Shown: positions 46,306-54,568, numbered from the stretch's first letter. The stretch: 64,000 bases of DNA from Bacteroidaceae bacterium (GCA_017469925.1 JAFUFK010000017.1:1-64000), one strand, 5' to 3'. The notes: generated by a model from the sequence alone, not told the origin. Made by a program: numbers and translations.

Positions 46306-46458
46306 TCTCAATCTCAAATCTCAAACACTTTAAATGGCACTCACCATCTCCTCTTATTATATTATATATAATTGATTATTAATTAGTTATAATGGTCACG
46401 AAAGAGGGTGTCGATGTAGGTTGTGACATTTTTCGAGATTGAGATTTGAGATTTGAGA
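46306..46458. repeat. Inverted pair of TTGAGAT-type repeats flanking an AT-rich core
   Basis: The left arm (46306-46325, TCTCAATCTCAAATCTCAAA) and right arm (46435-46458, built of GAGATT/TGAGAT words) are complementary over at least 14 bases. They enclose about 109 bp with an AT-rich stretch. The pair occupies the gap between the DUF3987 gene and the 132-residue gene. No open frame lies inside. Confidence 0.75.
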
Positions 46459-46468
46459 CAGACATGGC

Positions 46469-46867
46469 TCACACTTCTCCTACCAGGCCTCCGAGCGCCT
46501 GGCGCAGTTCGTTACACACCGCGATGGCATAGGCATCGGCCGACAGCCCCCGGGGCATCCGCTTGAAGTTGGGGTGGAGCGAGCCGTCGCCCCACTGCGT
46601 CAGGGTGACCAGGCGCCCGTCGAAGAGGCGCGGATTGCGCGCGTTTGGTGCCGACGGCGCCATCTCCGTGAAGGTCAGGTGCGCGTCGCGGTAGCGGAAC
46701 TCGCCCACCTCGGCCTCCGAGTCGCGTCGGAGCACCCCCAGGTACTCCTTGCCCGTCAGTATGCGGCGGTCGGTGCGCAACAGCGTTTTTACGTCCACGG
46801 AGAGTTCCGTGCAGGGGTGCCAACCCTCGTGGTCGGCTCTTCTTGGATAAATGTTCTTTTCTTCCAT
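46469..46867 (-). CDS. Conserved-type hypothetical protein (132 residues)
   Basis: Not recognised. A soluble protein with no signal peptide. The C-terminal part LVTLTQWGDGSLHPNFKRMP and AYAIAVCNELRQALGGL looks structured. The start ATG at 46867 is chosen because a well-formed promoter lies at 46982-47012; the longer frame to 47011 would begin inside the promoter. It is the first gene of the island run that continues to the DUF3987, primase and HU-type genes, so a role in that module is likely. Confidence 0.65.
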   Translation of the reverse strand: MEEKNIYPRRADHEGWHPCTELSVDVKTLLRTDRRILTGKEYLGVLRRDSEAEVGEFRYRDAHLTFTEMAPSAPNARNPRLFDGRLVTLTQWGDGSLHPNFKRMPRGLSADAYAIAVCNELRQALGGLVGEV

Positions 46868-46981
46868 TTTCTTATTATTTTTACAGGAAGTGAACATCTG
46901 TAGCGTTTCCAGTCCTATGGCCAGATGCTTACCGAGACTGGCGGGAGCCACGCTGGGGCTTTCCTCCCTTGGATTCCACTG

Positions 46982-47012
46982 CAAAGTTACGAAGATATGG
47001 AGAGGGGGCAAA
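46982..47012 (-). promoter_or_regulatory. Promoter of the 132-residue gene
   Basis: On the - strand TTTG (47009-47012), a 19-bp spacer and TAACTTTG (46982-46989) form a full-consensus Bacteroidota promoter. It predicts a leader of roughly 108 bases, in which no structure was recognised. Confidence 0.8.
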
Positions 47013-47030
47013 GGAAAAACGGGGATATGG

Positions 47031-47180
47031 GTTTACGGCCAAAGGCGCTCACTTACAAGCGTTTGCGGTCGCTCGTAAAGCAGTTTTTACGGGGCGAAAG
47101 GTCGGGGCGCCGATTATGGCGAAAAGTTTTTACGGGACCTGATACCCTTGTAAAAAGTTGGCCGAAATATGTTTACGTCA
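47031..47180. repeat. Degenerate GTTTnnACGG repeats upstream of the island promoter
   Basis: The 393-bp gap 46868-47260 contains GTTTACGG (47031), GTTTGCGG (47061), GTTTTTACGG (47083 and 47126) and GTTTACGT (47171). From 47061 on, the spacing is 22, 43 and 45 bp, close to multiples of 22. It is less regular than arrays 1-3. It may be a decayed array or a cluster of operator sites upstream of the -33 element. Apart from the promoter at 46982-47012, the rest of the gap shows nothing recognised. Confidence 0.4.
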
Positions 47181-47260
47181 GAGACAAAAAAGCGTAAAAA
47201 AAGACAGACTACTTTTTTGTAACCTGTCAAAACGCTTGTGATAAACCTTAGTCGGATGGC

Positions 47261-48436
47261 TTACTCCTGGGGGATTCGTTCTTCAAACTGCTGTGCCATC
47301 CACCGCATAGTCACCTTTCTGTCATAAAAAAACTTCCTCTCACGGCAAACCGCCTGCCAGGAGGGGAACATGTAGTCGCCACGGTACTGCTCCTGCATGT
47401 AGAGGTAGAACTGCCTCTCGTTAGGCTCGTCCACGACCGACTTTCCGTCAGCGCCCGGCCTGCTCACTCCGCTCCACTTGACGAGATAGACCATTTCGCG
47501 GACATCGAACGTACCCTTCTTGCCCTGGGCCTCAGCCTTCCTGCTGTGTTTATACGGGATGTTCAGCGTATCGAGCTTCGCAATCACGTCGCAAACCCTC
47601 CTGCCCCAGTCGGGATTATTCTTCCATAAGACAGACGCCTTCTCGTCGAGACCATACTGGCGGCCCGAGGCAGCCTGATAGATATAGGCCTCGCGCTTCA
47701 TCCATTGCTTGTCGTGGGCATTGTAGTCGCTGGCCAGCCTTTCCCTCAGGGGACGCGCATTCCGTCGGCGTTCGGCCAATTCCTCGTCGGAAATCAGCTT
47801 CACCTGCCCAAAGGTGTCGAACACGTCGCGGACGGACCGGAGCACCTCGTCACAACTCTTTTCATAGATACACTTCAGCTGCTTGAAGTCGCCCCTGACC
47901 TCATCCTCCCTGTGAATCATGTCCTTGCAGACCTTCAGCGTCGCGACAAGATGATAGAAGAAGGCCGTCAGCTCGTGGAGCAACGTCTGCACCGTCTCGG
48001 CATAGACCTCAACGCCAAAGAACTGGCCATGGAACCTCCGAAAGGTAAGTCGTGAATAGTCAAGCACAGGCACGATATTGCCCATGCTGTCCAGTTTCCG
48101 ATGCACCCTTGGACAGAACTTGCGGAAAATCTTCATGCTGCCCGTAATGGTAGTCCCAATACGGCGGACAAGCTTTTCGGCAACCCGAAAGCACTCGTTG
48201 TGGTCGGTGGCATACTGCTCGATGAAGTTCTCGGAGAACTCCACCAAGTCCATCGACTCGATGTTGAGCCTGTTCTGGTATATGCGGACAAGATTAAGCG
48301 TCTGCTCAACCTTCTTCATGTCAAATTTGCAGGTCAGCAGTGCCTCCAGCACGTTTTCTTCCTCAAAATCGCGTGCCGCATCATATATCTGGTTGAAACC
48401 GGTCTCGTCCCTCTGGACTATTGTGGAATATAACAT
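47261..48436 (-). CDS. Hypothetical protein (391 residues)
   Basis: Not recognised. A soluble, mostly helical protein without signal peptide or membrane segments. Residues 1-200 are rich in heptad-like helices (LEALLTCKFDMKKVEQTLNL; TVQTLLHELTAFFYHLVATL). The C-terminal part has a basic stretch (PYKHSRKAEAQGKKGTFDVR) and aromatic-rich motifs (MQEQYRGDYMFPSWQ). It lies between manA and the 393-bp gap, upstream of the island promoter. Whether it belongs to the island or to the manA operon is unclear. The first ATG after the manA 3' end was taken as start. Confidence 0.65.
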   Translation of the reverse strand: MLYSTIVQRDETGFNQIYDAARDFEEENVLEALLTCKFDMKKVEQTLNLVRIYQNRLNIESMDLVEFSENFIEQYATDHNECFRVAEKLVRRIGTTITGSMKIFRKFCPRVHRKLDSMGNIVPVLDYSRLTFRRFHGQFFGVEVYAETVQTLLHELTAFFYHLVATLKVCKDMIHREDEVRGDFKQLKCIYEKSCDEVLRSVRDVFDTFGQVKLISDEELAERRRNARPLRERLASDYNAHDKQWMKREAYIYQAASGRQYGLDEKASVLWKNNPDWGRRVCDVIAKLDTLNIPYKHSRKAEAQGKKGTFDVREMVYLVKWSGVSRPGADGKSVVDEPNERQFYLYMQEQYRGDYMFPSWQAVCRERKFFYDRKVTMRWMAQQFEERIPQE

Positions 48437-48489
48437 ACAGATTCATGTTTTCCAGTGTCCTGCCATCTGCAACTTTGCCTTGTTGTCCC

Positions 48490-49464
48490 CTATGCAGTTG
48501 CAGTCAGCAGCGTGCATTTGCCTTGGATGTGCATGGCGCGGCACTCGGCGGGTATCAGTAGGGTCTGTCCGCGGCGAACCCTTATGTCGTTGATGGTGGC
48601 TTCTCCTTCGAGGCAGATGGCCACGACGAACGAGTCGCACCCGTAATCGATGGTCTGCTCGCCCTCGACCCGTTCGCGACGGACGGTAAAGTAGGGGCAC
48701 GAGACCAGTTCGGCAGAGGGCTGGGACTTGTCGTACGGCGTACGGTACTCCGGGTGTATGGTGTAGTCGATGGCGTCCTTGGCTTGCTTGATATGGAGTT
48801 CGCGGGGGTGCCCGTCGGCGTCCTTCCGCCCGTAGTCATAGACGCGGTAGGTGATGTCGCTCGTCTGCTGGATTTCGGCCAGGAGATTGCCCGCCCCGAT
48901 GGCGTGCAGGCGGCCGGCAGGCAGGAAGAAGACGTCGCCCGGACGGCTTTCGTAACTGGCCATGATGTCGGCAAAGGGGTTGTGGCCTTCCTCGGCCTCG
49001 GACAGGGCCATTCGCTCGTACTCCTCAGGGGTGATTCGCTTTTTTAGTCCCACATGTATTCTTGAGCCTTCTTCGGCCTGAATGATATACCACATCTCGG
49101 TCTTGCCTGCGCAGTTGTGGCGCTGGCGGGCCAGTTGGTCGTTGGGATGCACCTGTATGCTCAGGTCCTGGCGCGAGTCGATGAGCTTTATGAGCAACGG
49201 GAAGGTAGAGCCAAACCGTTCGTAAACGTGCTTGCCGAGCAGACGTTCCTTGTACTTGCCGATGAGTTGGAACAGGGTCAGTCCCAGGTCTTCGTCGTTA
49301 GCCAGACCGCGGTCTGTGCATACGCTTTCGTGGCCAGGTACGCCACTGATTTCCCAACTCTCGCCAATGTTTTCTTTGTCGGTCTTTATGCCCTTGAACG
49401 GTGCAATCTTGTCGCCTCCCCAGATGACGGTCTTTAGGTATGGCTTGAACCTGTAGGGTTTCAT
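48490..49464 (-). CDS. manA: Mannose-6-phosphate isomerase, class I
   Basis: A 324-residue zinc enzyme interconverting mannose-6-phosphate and fructose-6-phosphate. Metal-site motifs: LSIQVHPNDQLARQRHNCAG and KTEMWYII in the cupin core, then VYDYGRKDADGHPRELH. The N-terminus (MKPYRFKPYLKTVIWGGDKI) defines the start at 49464; the frame upstream to 49512 is not conserved in type. It is the last gene of the phoH-purC-menG-aroE-manA run, 20 bp after aroE. Confidence 0.95.
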   Translation of the reverse strand: MKPYRFKPYLKTVIWGGDKIAPFKGIKTDKENIGESWEISGVPGHESVCTDRGLANDEDLGLTLFQLIGKYKERLLGKHVYERFGSTFPLLIKLIDSRQDLSIQVHPNDQLARQRHNCAGKTEMWYIIQAEEGSRIHVGLKKRITPEEYERMALSEAEEGHNPFADIMASYESRPGDVFFLPAGRLHAIGAGNLLAEIQQTSDITYRVYDYGRKDADGHPRELHIKQAKDAIDYTIHPEYRTPYDKSQPSAELVSCPYFTVRRERVEGEQTIDYGCDSFVVAICLEGEATINDIRVRRGQTLLIPAECRAMHIQGKCTLLTATA

Positions 49465-49484
49465 ACGATTCCGGATGTTAAATG

Positions 49485-50243
49485 TCAATATTTTTGATTC
49501 CAAATGTCCCAACTGGAAAGGGCCTGGAGATGGAGCATCTCAAGCCCGTTCTTTACGGTGGCTCCATGCTGGGCTCCAAGCCGCATAAACAGGGTTTCGA
49601 CGGGGTTATAGACGAGGTCGAAGAGTATATGCTGCCCGCTTAATGCCTCGTAGGGCAGGAGGGGGGCTTCGCCGATGTGGGGAAACATACCTACGGGCGA
49701 ACAGTTTACTATCACCTGGAAGTCTCGCATGAGCCGGGGGGTGAGGTCGTCGTAGGTCAGCATCCCCTCGCGTCGGGAGCGACTCACGTACTGCCAATCG
49801 AGTCCCAGTTTCGTAAGGCCTAAGCCGACGGCTTTCGATGCACCTCCCGTCCCGAGAACCAGCGCGTTACGATGCTTGCGTGAAAGTAATGGTTTAATAC
49901 TTTCCGTAAAGCCGATGATGTCGGAATTGAAGCCTCGCAGGATGGGGCTTCCATCTTCCTTTCGTTCAATCCGTATGACATTGACGGCCCCGATTTCGCG
50001 TGCTTCATCCGAAAGCGTGTCAAGGAGGGGGATGACGGCCTGCTTGTAGGGAATAGTCACATTCAGGCCACGGAGTCGGGGGTGATTGGCAATGATTCCC
50101 GGTAACTCGTCGGCCGACGGGATGTCGAAGTTGAGATATTCGGCATCAATGGCTTCGTGTAAAAACTTTTCAGTAAAGAACCTGCGCGAGAATGAGTGCC
50201 CGAGCGGGTGGCCGATGAGTCCGTATTCTTGCCTGTCGTCCAT
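49485..50243 (-). CDS. aroE: Shikimate dehydrogenase
   Basis: A 252-residue NADP-dependent enzyme reducing 3-dehydroshikimate in aromatic amino-acid synthesis. Substrate-binding GLIGHPLGHSFSRRFF, NVTIPYKQAVIPLLD with the catalytic Lys, and the nucleotide-binding LGTGGASKAV are all present. The length is slightly short but normal for the Bacteroidota form. ATG 50243 begins the family N-terminus (MDDRQEYGLIG). It starts 14 bp after the menG/ubiE stop. Confidence 0.95.
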   Translation of the reverse strand: MDDRQEYGLIGHPLGHSFSRRFFTEKFLHEAIDAEYLNFDIPSADELPGIIANHPRLRGLNVTIPYKQAVIPLLDTLSDEAREIGAVNVIRIERKEDGSPILRGFNSDIIGFTESIKPLLSRKHRNALVLGTGGASKAVGLGLTKLGLDWQYVSRSRREGMLTYDDLTPRLMRDFQVIVNCSPVGMFPHIGEAPLLPYEALSGQHILFDLVYNPVETLFMRLGAQHGATVKNGLEMLHLQALSSWDIWNQKY

Positions 50244-50257
50244 AGTCTTTCCCTTTA

Positions 50258-50995
50258 TTATTTTGTGGCCAGATACATGGTCGAGATGCCAAAGGTGAAG
50301 CGTCGCCACCTAACCTGGCGGAAGCCGGCACGGCGGATGATGCCCTCCATCTGCTCGCCTTGCGGGAATGCCTGTACGCTGTCGGTCAGGTACTTGTAGG
50401 CCTTCACGTCGCGACTGAAAATCAAACCCAGAAGTGGGATGACACAATGCGAATAGAGCCAGAAGAGTTGCTTCATCGGGAAGGAGGCGGGCGAGGACAA
50501 TTCCACGAGCAACAGGTGCCCCTCTGGCTTGAGCACACGACAGATTTCGCGTAGTCCCTTGTCGAGGTCTTCGAAGTTGCGTACGCCATACGACACGGTG
50601 ACGGCATCGAACCGGTCAGCCTCGAAACTCAGCTGCATGCAGTCCTCGTGGCGGAACGAGATGACGCGCTCCAGCTGCTGTTGGTTCACCTTTAGGCGGG
50701 CCACCTCCATCATCTTCTCACTGATGTCGGCTCCGATGATGCTCCGAGGCTTCAGCCGTTTGGCGGCAAGGATGGCAAAGTCGCCCGTGCCCGTGGCAAT
50801 GTCGAGGATGTGCTGTGGGGAGTAGGGCTTCAGCGAGTCGATGGCCCGGTTGCGCCAAAGGCGGTCGATGCCCAGCGCCAGGGTGTGGTTCATGCGGTCG
50901 TAGGTGGGAGCGATGTTGTTGAACATTCGCTCCACCTGCGTGCGTTTCCCCTCCTCCTTGTTGTAGGGCTTTATCAGTTCCTGTTGGTAAGCCAT
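50258..50995 (-). CDS. menG/ubiE: Demethylmenaquinone methyltransferase
   Basis: A 245-residue SAM-dependent methyltransferase for the last step of menaquinone synthesis. Motif [41 protein letters not shown] and [18 protein letters not shown] are diagnostic of UbiE/MenG. Anaerobic Bacteroidales use menaquinone with fumarate reductase. It overlaps the 3' end of purC by 22 bp. Confidence 0.95.
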   Translation of the reverse strand: MAYQQELIKPYNKEEGKRTQVERMFNNIAPTYDRMNHTLALGIDRLWRNRAIDSLKPYSPQHILDIATGTGDFAILAAKRLKPRSIIGADISEKMMEVARLKVNQQQLERVISFRHEDCMQLSFEADRFDAVTVSYGVRNFEDLDKGLREICRVLKPEGHLLLVELSSPASFPMKQLFWLYSHCVIPLLGLIFSRDVKAYKYLTDSVQAFPQGEQMEGIIRRAGFRQVRWRRFTFGISTMYLATK

Positions 50996-51981
50996 GCAGT
51001 TACGTTGCGGGCGATGCGCTCTTCCAGGTTTCCTTCGGTGTCGGCAGGCACGAACTTCTGCCCGATGATGTGCTCATAGAGTTCGATGTAGCGTTCGCTG
51101 ACGCTTTGCGCATATTCGTCGGTAATCTCGGGCATCACCTGGCCGGGTTGGTTCATGAAGTTGTGTTCGATGAGCCACTGACGCACGAACTCCTTCGAGA
51201 GCTGGCGCTGGGGCTCGCCCTTCAGGAAACGTTCCTCATAGCCATCGGCATAGAAGTAGCGGCTCGAGTCGGGCGTGTGGATTTCGTCGATGAGGATGAC
51301 CTTGCCGTCGCGCTTGCCGAACTCATATTTCGTATCGACGAGGATGAGGCCCTTGCTTGCCGCAATCTCTGTGCCGCGCTGGAAGAGCAGGCGGGTGTAG
51401 CGTACCATCGTCTCCCAGTCTTCCTTGCTCACCAACCCCTGACGAACGATTTCCTCTGCAGAGATGTTCTCGTCGTGTCCCTCCTCAGCCTTGGTCGTCG
51501 GCGTGATGATGGGCTCGGGGAAGCGCTCGTTCTCACGCATGCCGTCAGGCAACTTCACGCCACACAGCTCTCGGCAACCATTCTTATACTCGCGCCAGGC
51601 CGAGCCTGTCAGGTAGCCGCGGATAATCATCTCCACGCGGAAGCCTTCGGCCTTCAGTCCTACGGTCACCATCGGGTCGGGTGTGGCCAGTTTCCAGTTG
51701 GGAACGATGTCGGCCGTGAGGTCGAGGAACGAGGCGGCAATCTGGTTGAGCACCTGTCCCTTGTAGGGGATTCCCTTTGGCAGGATGACGTCGAAGGCCG
51801 AGATGCGGTCGGTGGCCACCATGACCATCAGGTCGTCGTTGATGTTGTACACATCGCGTACCTTACCGTGGTACACGCTTTTCTGCCCGGGCAGATTCAG
51901 GGATGTCTTTGTCAAGGACCCTCCCCCCAGCCCCTTCCTTGTAGGGCGGGGAGTTGTTACTTCTGAAGATGGCTTACTCAT
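50974..51981 (-). CDS. purC: SAICAR synthase, with element-derived N-terminal extension
   Basis: A 335-residue purine enzyme (phosphoribosylaminoimidazole-succinocarboxamide synthase). Core motifs: [70 protein letters not shown] and [10 protein letters not shown]. Homologues normally begin just before [18 protein letters not shown]. Here about 21 extra residues precede it, and residues 10-22 ([13 protein letters not shown]) are encoded by one arm of the palindromic element at 51916-51954. Translation could start at ATG 51981 or at TTG 51915, which would exclude the element. It is 64 bp downstream of phoH. Confidence 0.93.
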   Translation of the reverse strand: MSKPSSEVTTPRPTRKGLGGGSLTKTSLNLPGQKSVYHGKVRDVYNINDDLMVMVATDRISAFDVILPKGIPYKGQVLNQIAASFLDLTADIVPNWKLATPDPMVTVGLKAEGFRVEMIIRGYLTGSAWREYKNGCRELCGVKLPDGMRENERFPEPIITPTTKAEEGHDENISAEEIVRQGLVSKEDWETMVRYTRLLFQRGTEIAASKGLILVDTKYEFGKRDGKVILIDEIHTPDSSRYFYADGYEERFLKGEPQRQLSKEFVRQWLIEHNFMNQPGQVMPEITDEYAQSVSERYIELYEHIIGQKFVPADTEGNLEERIARNVTAWLTNRN

Positions 51982-52074
51982 GTATGAAAGTTTAAAAGGT
52001 TATCTTACTTGGTTGTCGATTCTTGAAAGGTATTTACTCCCCGCCCTACAAGGGAGGGGCTGGGGGGAGGGTCT
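51916..52074. repeat. Palindromic element pair with 39-bp inverted arms spanning purC start and phoH end
   Basis: Arm 1 (51916-51954) and arm 2 (52036-52074) are complementary at 37 of 39 positions. Each arm is itself a hairpin (CCCCGCCCT, ACA, AGGGAGGGG in arm 2) plus a CTGGGGGGAGGGTC tail pointing outward. The 81 bp between them are AT-richer and carry the purC start region. The arms supply purC residues 10-22 and the last eight residues and stop of phoH. Confidence 0.93.
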
Positions 52075-52999
52075 GCTTCTCGTAGGCCTCCACGATGCGC
52101 GTTACAAGCCGGTGTCGGACGATGTCGCCCTTGTCCATTTCGATGAACGAGATTCCCTGGATGTCCTTGAGTACATGGATGGCGTTGACCAGTCCCGACT
52201 GGGTAGAGTGGGGCAGGTCGATTTGCGTCATGTCGCCCGTAATGACCATTTTCGTATTCATGCCCATTCGGGTCAGGAACATCTTCAGCTGTGGGATGGT
52301 GGTGTTCTGCGCCTCGTCGAGGATGACTACGGCATCGTTCAGCGTGCGTCCGCGCATGAAGGCCAATGGGGCAATCTGGATTATCTTCTGCTCCATCATC
52401 TCCTGCAACTTGGTTACGGGAATCATGTCCTCCAGCGCGTCGTAAAGAGGTTGCAGATAGGGGTCGATTTTCTCCTTCATGTCGCCCGGCAGGAAACCCA
52501 GTTTCTCGCCCGCTTCGACGGCAGGGCGCGAGAGTATAATCTTGCGCACTTCCTTATTCTTCAGTGCGCGCACGGCCAGGGCGATGCTGATGTAAGTCTT
52601 TCCGCTGCCTGCGGGACCGATGGCAAAGACCATGTCGTCGCGATGGAAGGCCTCGACCAGTCGCTGCTGATTGCCGCTGCGGGCACTGATGGGACGGCCT
52701 TGTGTGCTATAGACGATGACGCCCTGCACACCGTCCTTGCTGGTCTTTTCGCCCCGGAGGATGTGCAGAATGTCCTCCTCGCCCAGGCTGTTGTATTGCA
52801 GGCAATGGTGGCGCAGGCGGGCTATGCACCCTTCAAATTCCTGTATCCTCTCCTCGTCGCCCATGACGCGCATAACGTTTCCGCGTGCCACGATGCGCAA
52901 TTTGGGATAGAGCGCCTTCAGCATTTGCAAGTTCACGTTGTTGACTCCGTAGAAAATGATGGGGTCAACGTCGTCCAGAATGATATGTTTTTCTATCAT
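52046..52999 (-). CDS. phoH: PhoH-family ATPase
   Basis: A 317-residue PhoH-like P-loop protein, a family linked to RNA metabolism and often next to ybeY. The Walker A motif is FAIGPAGSGKTYISIALAVR; LSRPAVEAGEKLGFLPGDMK and DAVVILDEAQNTTIPQLKMF (Walker B) follow. An N-terminal KH-like region (residues 1-70) precedes it. The C-terminal TLPPAPPL and the TAG stop are encoded inside the palindromic arm at 52036-52074, so the native end has been rewritten. It is the first gene of a five-gene run. Confidence 0.93.
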   Translation of the reverse strand: MIEKHIILDDVDPIIFYGVNNVNLQMLKALYPKLRIVARGNVMRVMGDEERIQEFEGCIARLRHHCLQYNSLGEEDILHILRGEKTSKDGVQGVIVYSTQGRPISARSGNQQRLVEAFHRDDMVFAIGPAGSGKTYISIALAVRALKNKEVRKIILSRPAVEAGEKLGFLPGDMKEKIDPYLQPLYDALEDMIPVTKLQEMMEQKIIQIAPLAFMRGRTLNDAVVILDEAQNTTIPQLKMFLTRMGMNTKMVITGDMTQIDLPHSTQSGLVNAIHVLKDIQGISFIEMDKGDIVRHRLVTRIVEAYEKQTLPPAPPL

Positions 53000-53015
53000 A
53001 GCTTCATTTTCAGCG

Positions 53016-53046
53016 CAAAGATACTGATTTAATTCAAGATTTACAA
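53016..53046 (-). promoter_or_regulatory. Promoter of the phoH-purC-menG-aroE-manA run
   Basis: On the - strand TTG (53044-53046), 20 bp, TATCTTTG (53016-53023), 16 bases before the phoH ATG. The predicted leader is very short. Confidence 0.75.
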
Positions 53047-53068
53047 TTCAAATATCATAAATATTGTG

Positions 53069-53076
53069 TATATTTG
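53069..53076 (+). promoter_or_regulatory. Putative -7 element of the DUF5715 gene
   Basis: TATATTTG, 18 bases before the ATG at 53095, divergent from the phoH promoter. It argues against the TTG start at 53074, which lies inside it. No clear -33 word. Confidence 0.65.
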
Positions 53077-53094
53077 TGCCAGAATTGTGAATTG

Positions 53095-53859
53095 ATGCGA
53101 CGTCTGAAGAAGAAAATCTACCTTGGCCTGTGCGGAACTACGCTTGCCGCATTAGCTGTGGTGCGCGCCTGCAATCCGGGATTGATGGGGGAGCCACCGG
53201 CGAGCCAAGTGTCACAAGTGCCGAGCGCAGAGGCGCAGCCCGACTCTGTACTTTGCACGATGCCCGCGGAGCAAGCGACGAAGGTTGCCTACCATCCGAT
53301 TCGTGGGGTGCACAGCTATTCGCTGTGTTTCCCCGACGTCCAGGACGTCCAGATAGTGGCTGCCCGCCGTTGGGGCGTACGTCCTGTGGCCAATCGCGAG
53401 CAGGCCGAGCGCCGCAAGTCGGAACTCGTGTTCGTGGGTTCCAATCCTTACTACGTCATCGACCGCGGCATGACGAGTAGCATTCCCTACCTGGTGCCGC
53501 GTGCAGCCCTTCTCTTGCAGGACATCGGGCGCAACTATCTCGACTCGCTTGCCATGAAGGGAGTTCCCCTCCACCGCATCATCGTCACCAGCGTGCTTCG
53601 CAGCGAGGAGGACGTGGCCCGACTGATGCTGAAGAACGGCAACGCCAGCGACCAGAGTTGCCACCGCTTCGGCACCACCTTCGACATTGCCTACAACCGC
53701 TACAACACCGTCTGCCCGCCCGGAGAGCATCGTCGCGAGGTGCGCAACGACACGCTGAAGTACGTCCTCTCCGAGGTCTTGCGCGACCTGCGCCAACAGG
53801 AGCGTTGCTACATTCGCTACGAGGTGAAGCAGGGTTGCTTCCACATCACAACCCGATGA
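53095..53859 (+). CDS. DUF5715 family protein (peptidase M15-like)
   Basis: A 254-residue envelope protein with an N-terminal hydrophobic segment (IYLGLCGTTLAALAVVRAC), where the Cys could be lipidated or the segment could be an anchor. The C-terminal part resembles zinc D-Ala-D-Ala peptidases of family M15: IIVTSVLRSEEDVARL, then SCHRFGTTFDIAYN with the His and Asp of the metal site, and EVKQGCFHITTR at the end with a further His. It probably trims cell-wall peptides or is an inactive relative. The start at 53095 follows the promoter at 53069-53076. Confidence 0.8.
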   Translation: MRRLKKKIYLGLCGTTLAALAVVRACNPGLMGEPPASQVSQVPSAEAQPDSVLCTMPAEQATKVAYHPIRGVHSYSLCFPDVQDVQIVAARRWGVRPVANREQAERRKSELVFVGSNPYYVIDRGMTSSIPYLVPRAALLLQDIGRNYLDSLAMKGVPLHRIIVTSVLRSEEDVARLMLKNGNASDQSCHRFGTTFDIAYNRYNTVCPPGEHRREVRNDTLKYVLSEVLRDLRQQERCYIRYEVKQGCFHITTR

Positions 53860-53965
53860 GTTAAAATGTGTTTCGTTTTAAACCTTCGCCACCGGCGAGG
53901 GTCATAAAGTCGTGCACAATCAAAAAAACTTATTAAAAACCTTTAACCCTAAAAACCGGATAATT

Positions 53966-54529
53966 ATGAAAAAGATTATGATGATGGCCCTCGTGGCAAT
54001 GATTACCTTGAGCGCAACGGCTCAGAATCGTCCCAGTCGTGAAGAGATGCAGGCACGCCGTGCCGAGCAGATAGAGAAACAGGCCGACCGTCTGTCCAAG
54101 GACTTTGACCTGAAGGGCGATGCCAAGACCAACTTCGTGGCCACCTACAAGGCCTATCAGGACGAACTGGCGAGCACCATGATGCAAGGCCGCCAGCGCC
54201 AGACAGGCCGCGAGCGTGGCGAGCAGGCCGACAGCAAGAAACTGACCAGCGAACAGGCCCAGAAGCAGCTCGAGGAGTACTTCTCGCGTCAGGAGGAACA
54301 AATCGCCCAGCAACAGAAGCGCCTGGAGATAGAGAAGAAGTATTGCACCGAACTCAGCAAAACGCTGACTCCCCAGCAACTGGTGAAAATCTTTGGCCAG
54401 CGCCAGGGCCAGCAACAGCAGCGCCAGGGCGGCATGCAGCGCCAAGGTGGCTTCGGCGGTCCTCAGGGCGGCGGTCGTGGCGGTTTCGGCGGAGGCCAGG
54501 GTGGCTTCGGCGGTGGCGCTGACTTCTAA
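53966..54529 (+). CDS. Small secreted coiled-coil protein with Gly/Gln/Arg-rich tail
   Basis: A 187-residue periplasmic or exported protein with a clear signal peptide (MKKIMMMALVAMITLSATAQ). Residues 20-140 are highly charged helix (REEMQARRAEQIEKQADRLS; QKQLEEYFSRQEEQIAQQQK), ending in YCTELSKTLTPQQLVKIFG, reminiscent of Spy/CpxP-type chaperones and DUF4890 proteins. The tail is a low-complexity Gln then Gly-Phe-Arg repeat. The start at 53966 begins the signal peptide; the longer frame from 53912 does not. Function unknown. A hairpin at about 53884-53902 (CCTTCGCC/GGCGAGG) precedes it. Confidence 0.75.
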   Translation: MKKIMMMALVAMITLSATAQNRPSREEMQARRAEQIEKQADRLSKDFDLKGDAKTNFVATYKAYQDELASTMMQGRQRQTGRERGEQADSKKLTSEQAQKQLEEYFSRQEEQIAQQQKRLEIEKKYCTELSKTLTPQQLVKIFGQRQGQQQQRQGGMQRQGGFGGPQGGGRGGFGGGQGGFGGGADF

Positions 54530-54568
54530 AGTTCCTCTTGCATAGGTTAATAAAAAGTTAAGGTAAGG

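Noticed and set aside
51916-52074. Insertion sequence with 39-bp terminal inverted repeats
   Set aside because: The interior is only 81 bp with no transposase and no clear target duplication. The arms match the dispersed palindromic monomer, so it was assigned to that family.
53074-53094. TTG start for the DUF5715 gene
   Set aside because: The codon lies within the TATATTTG -7 element, so it cannot be in the mRNA.
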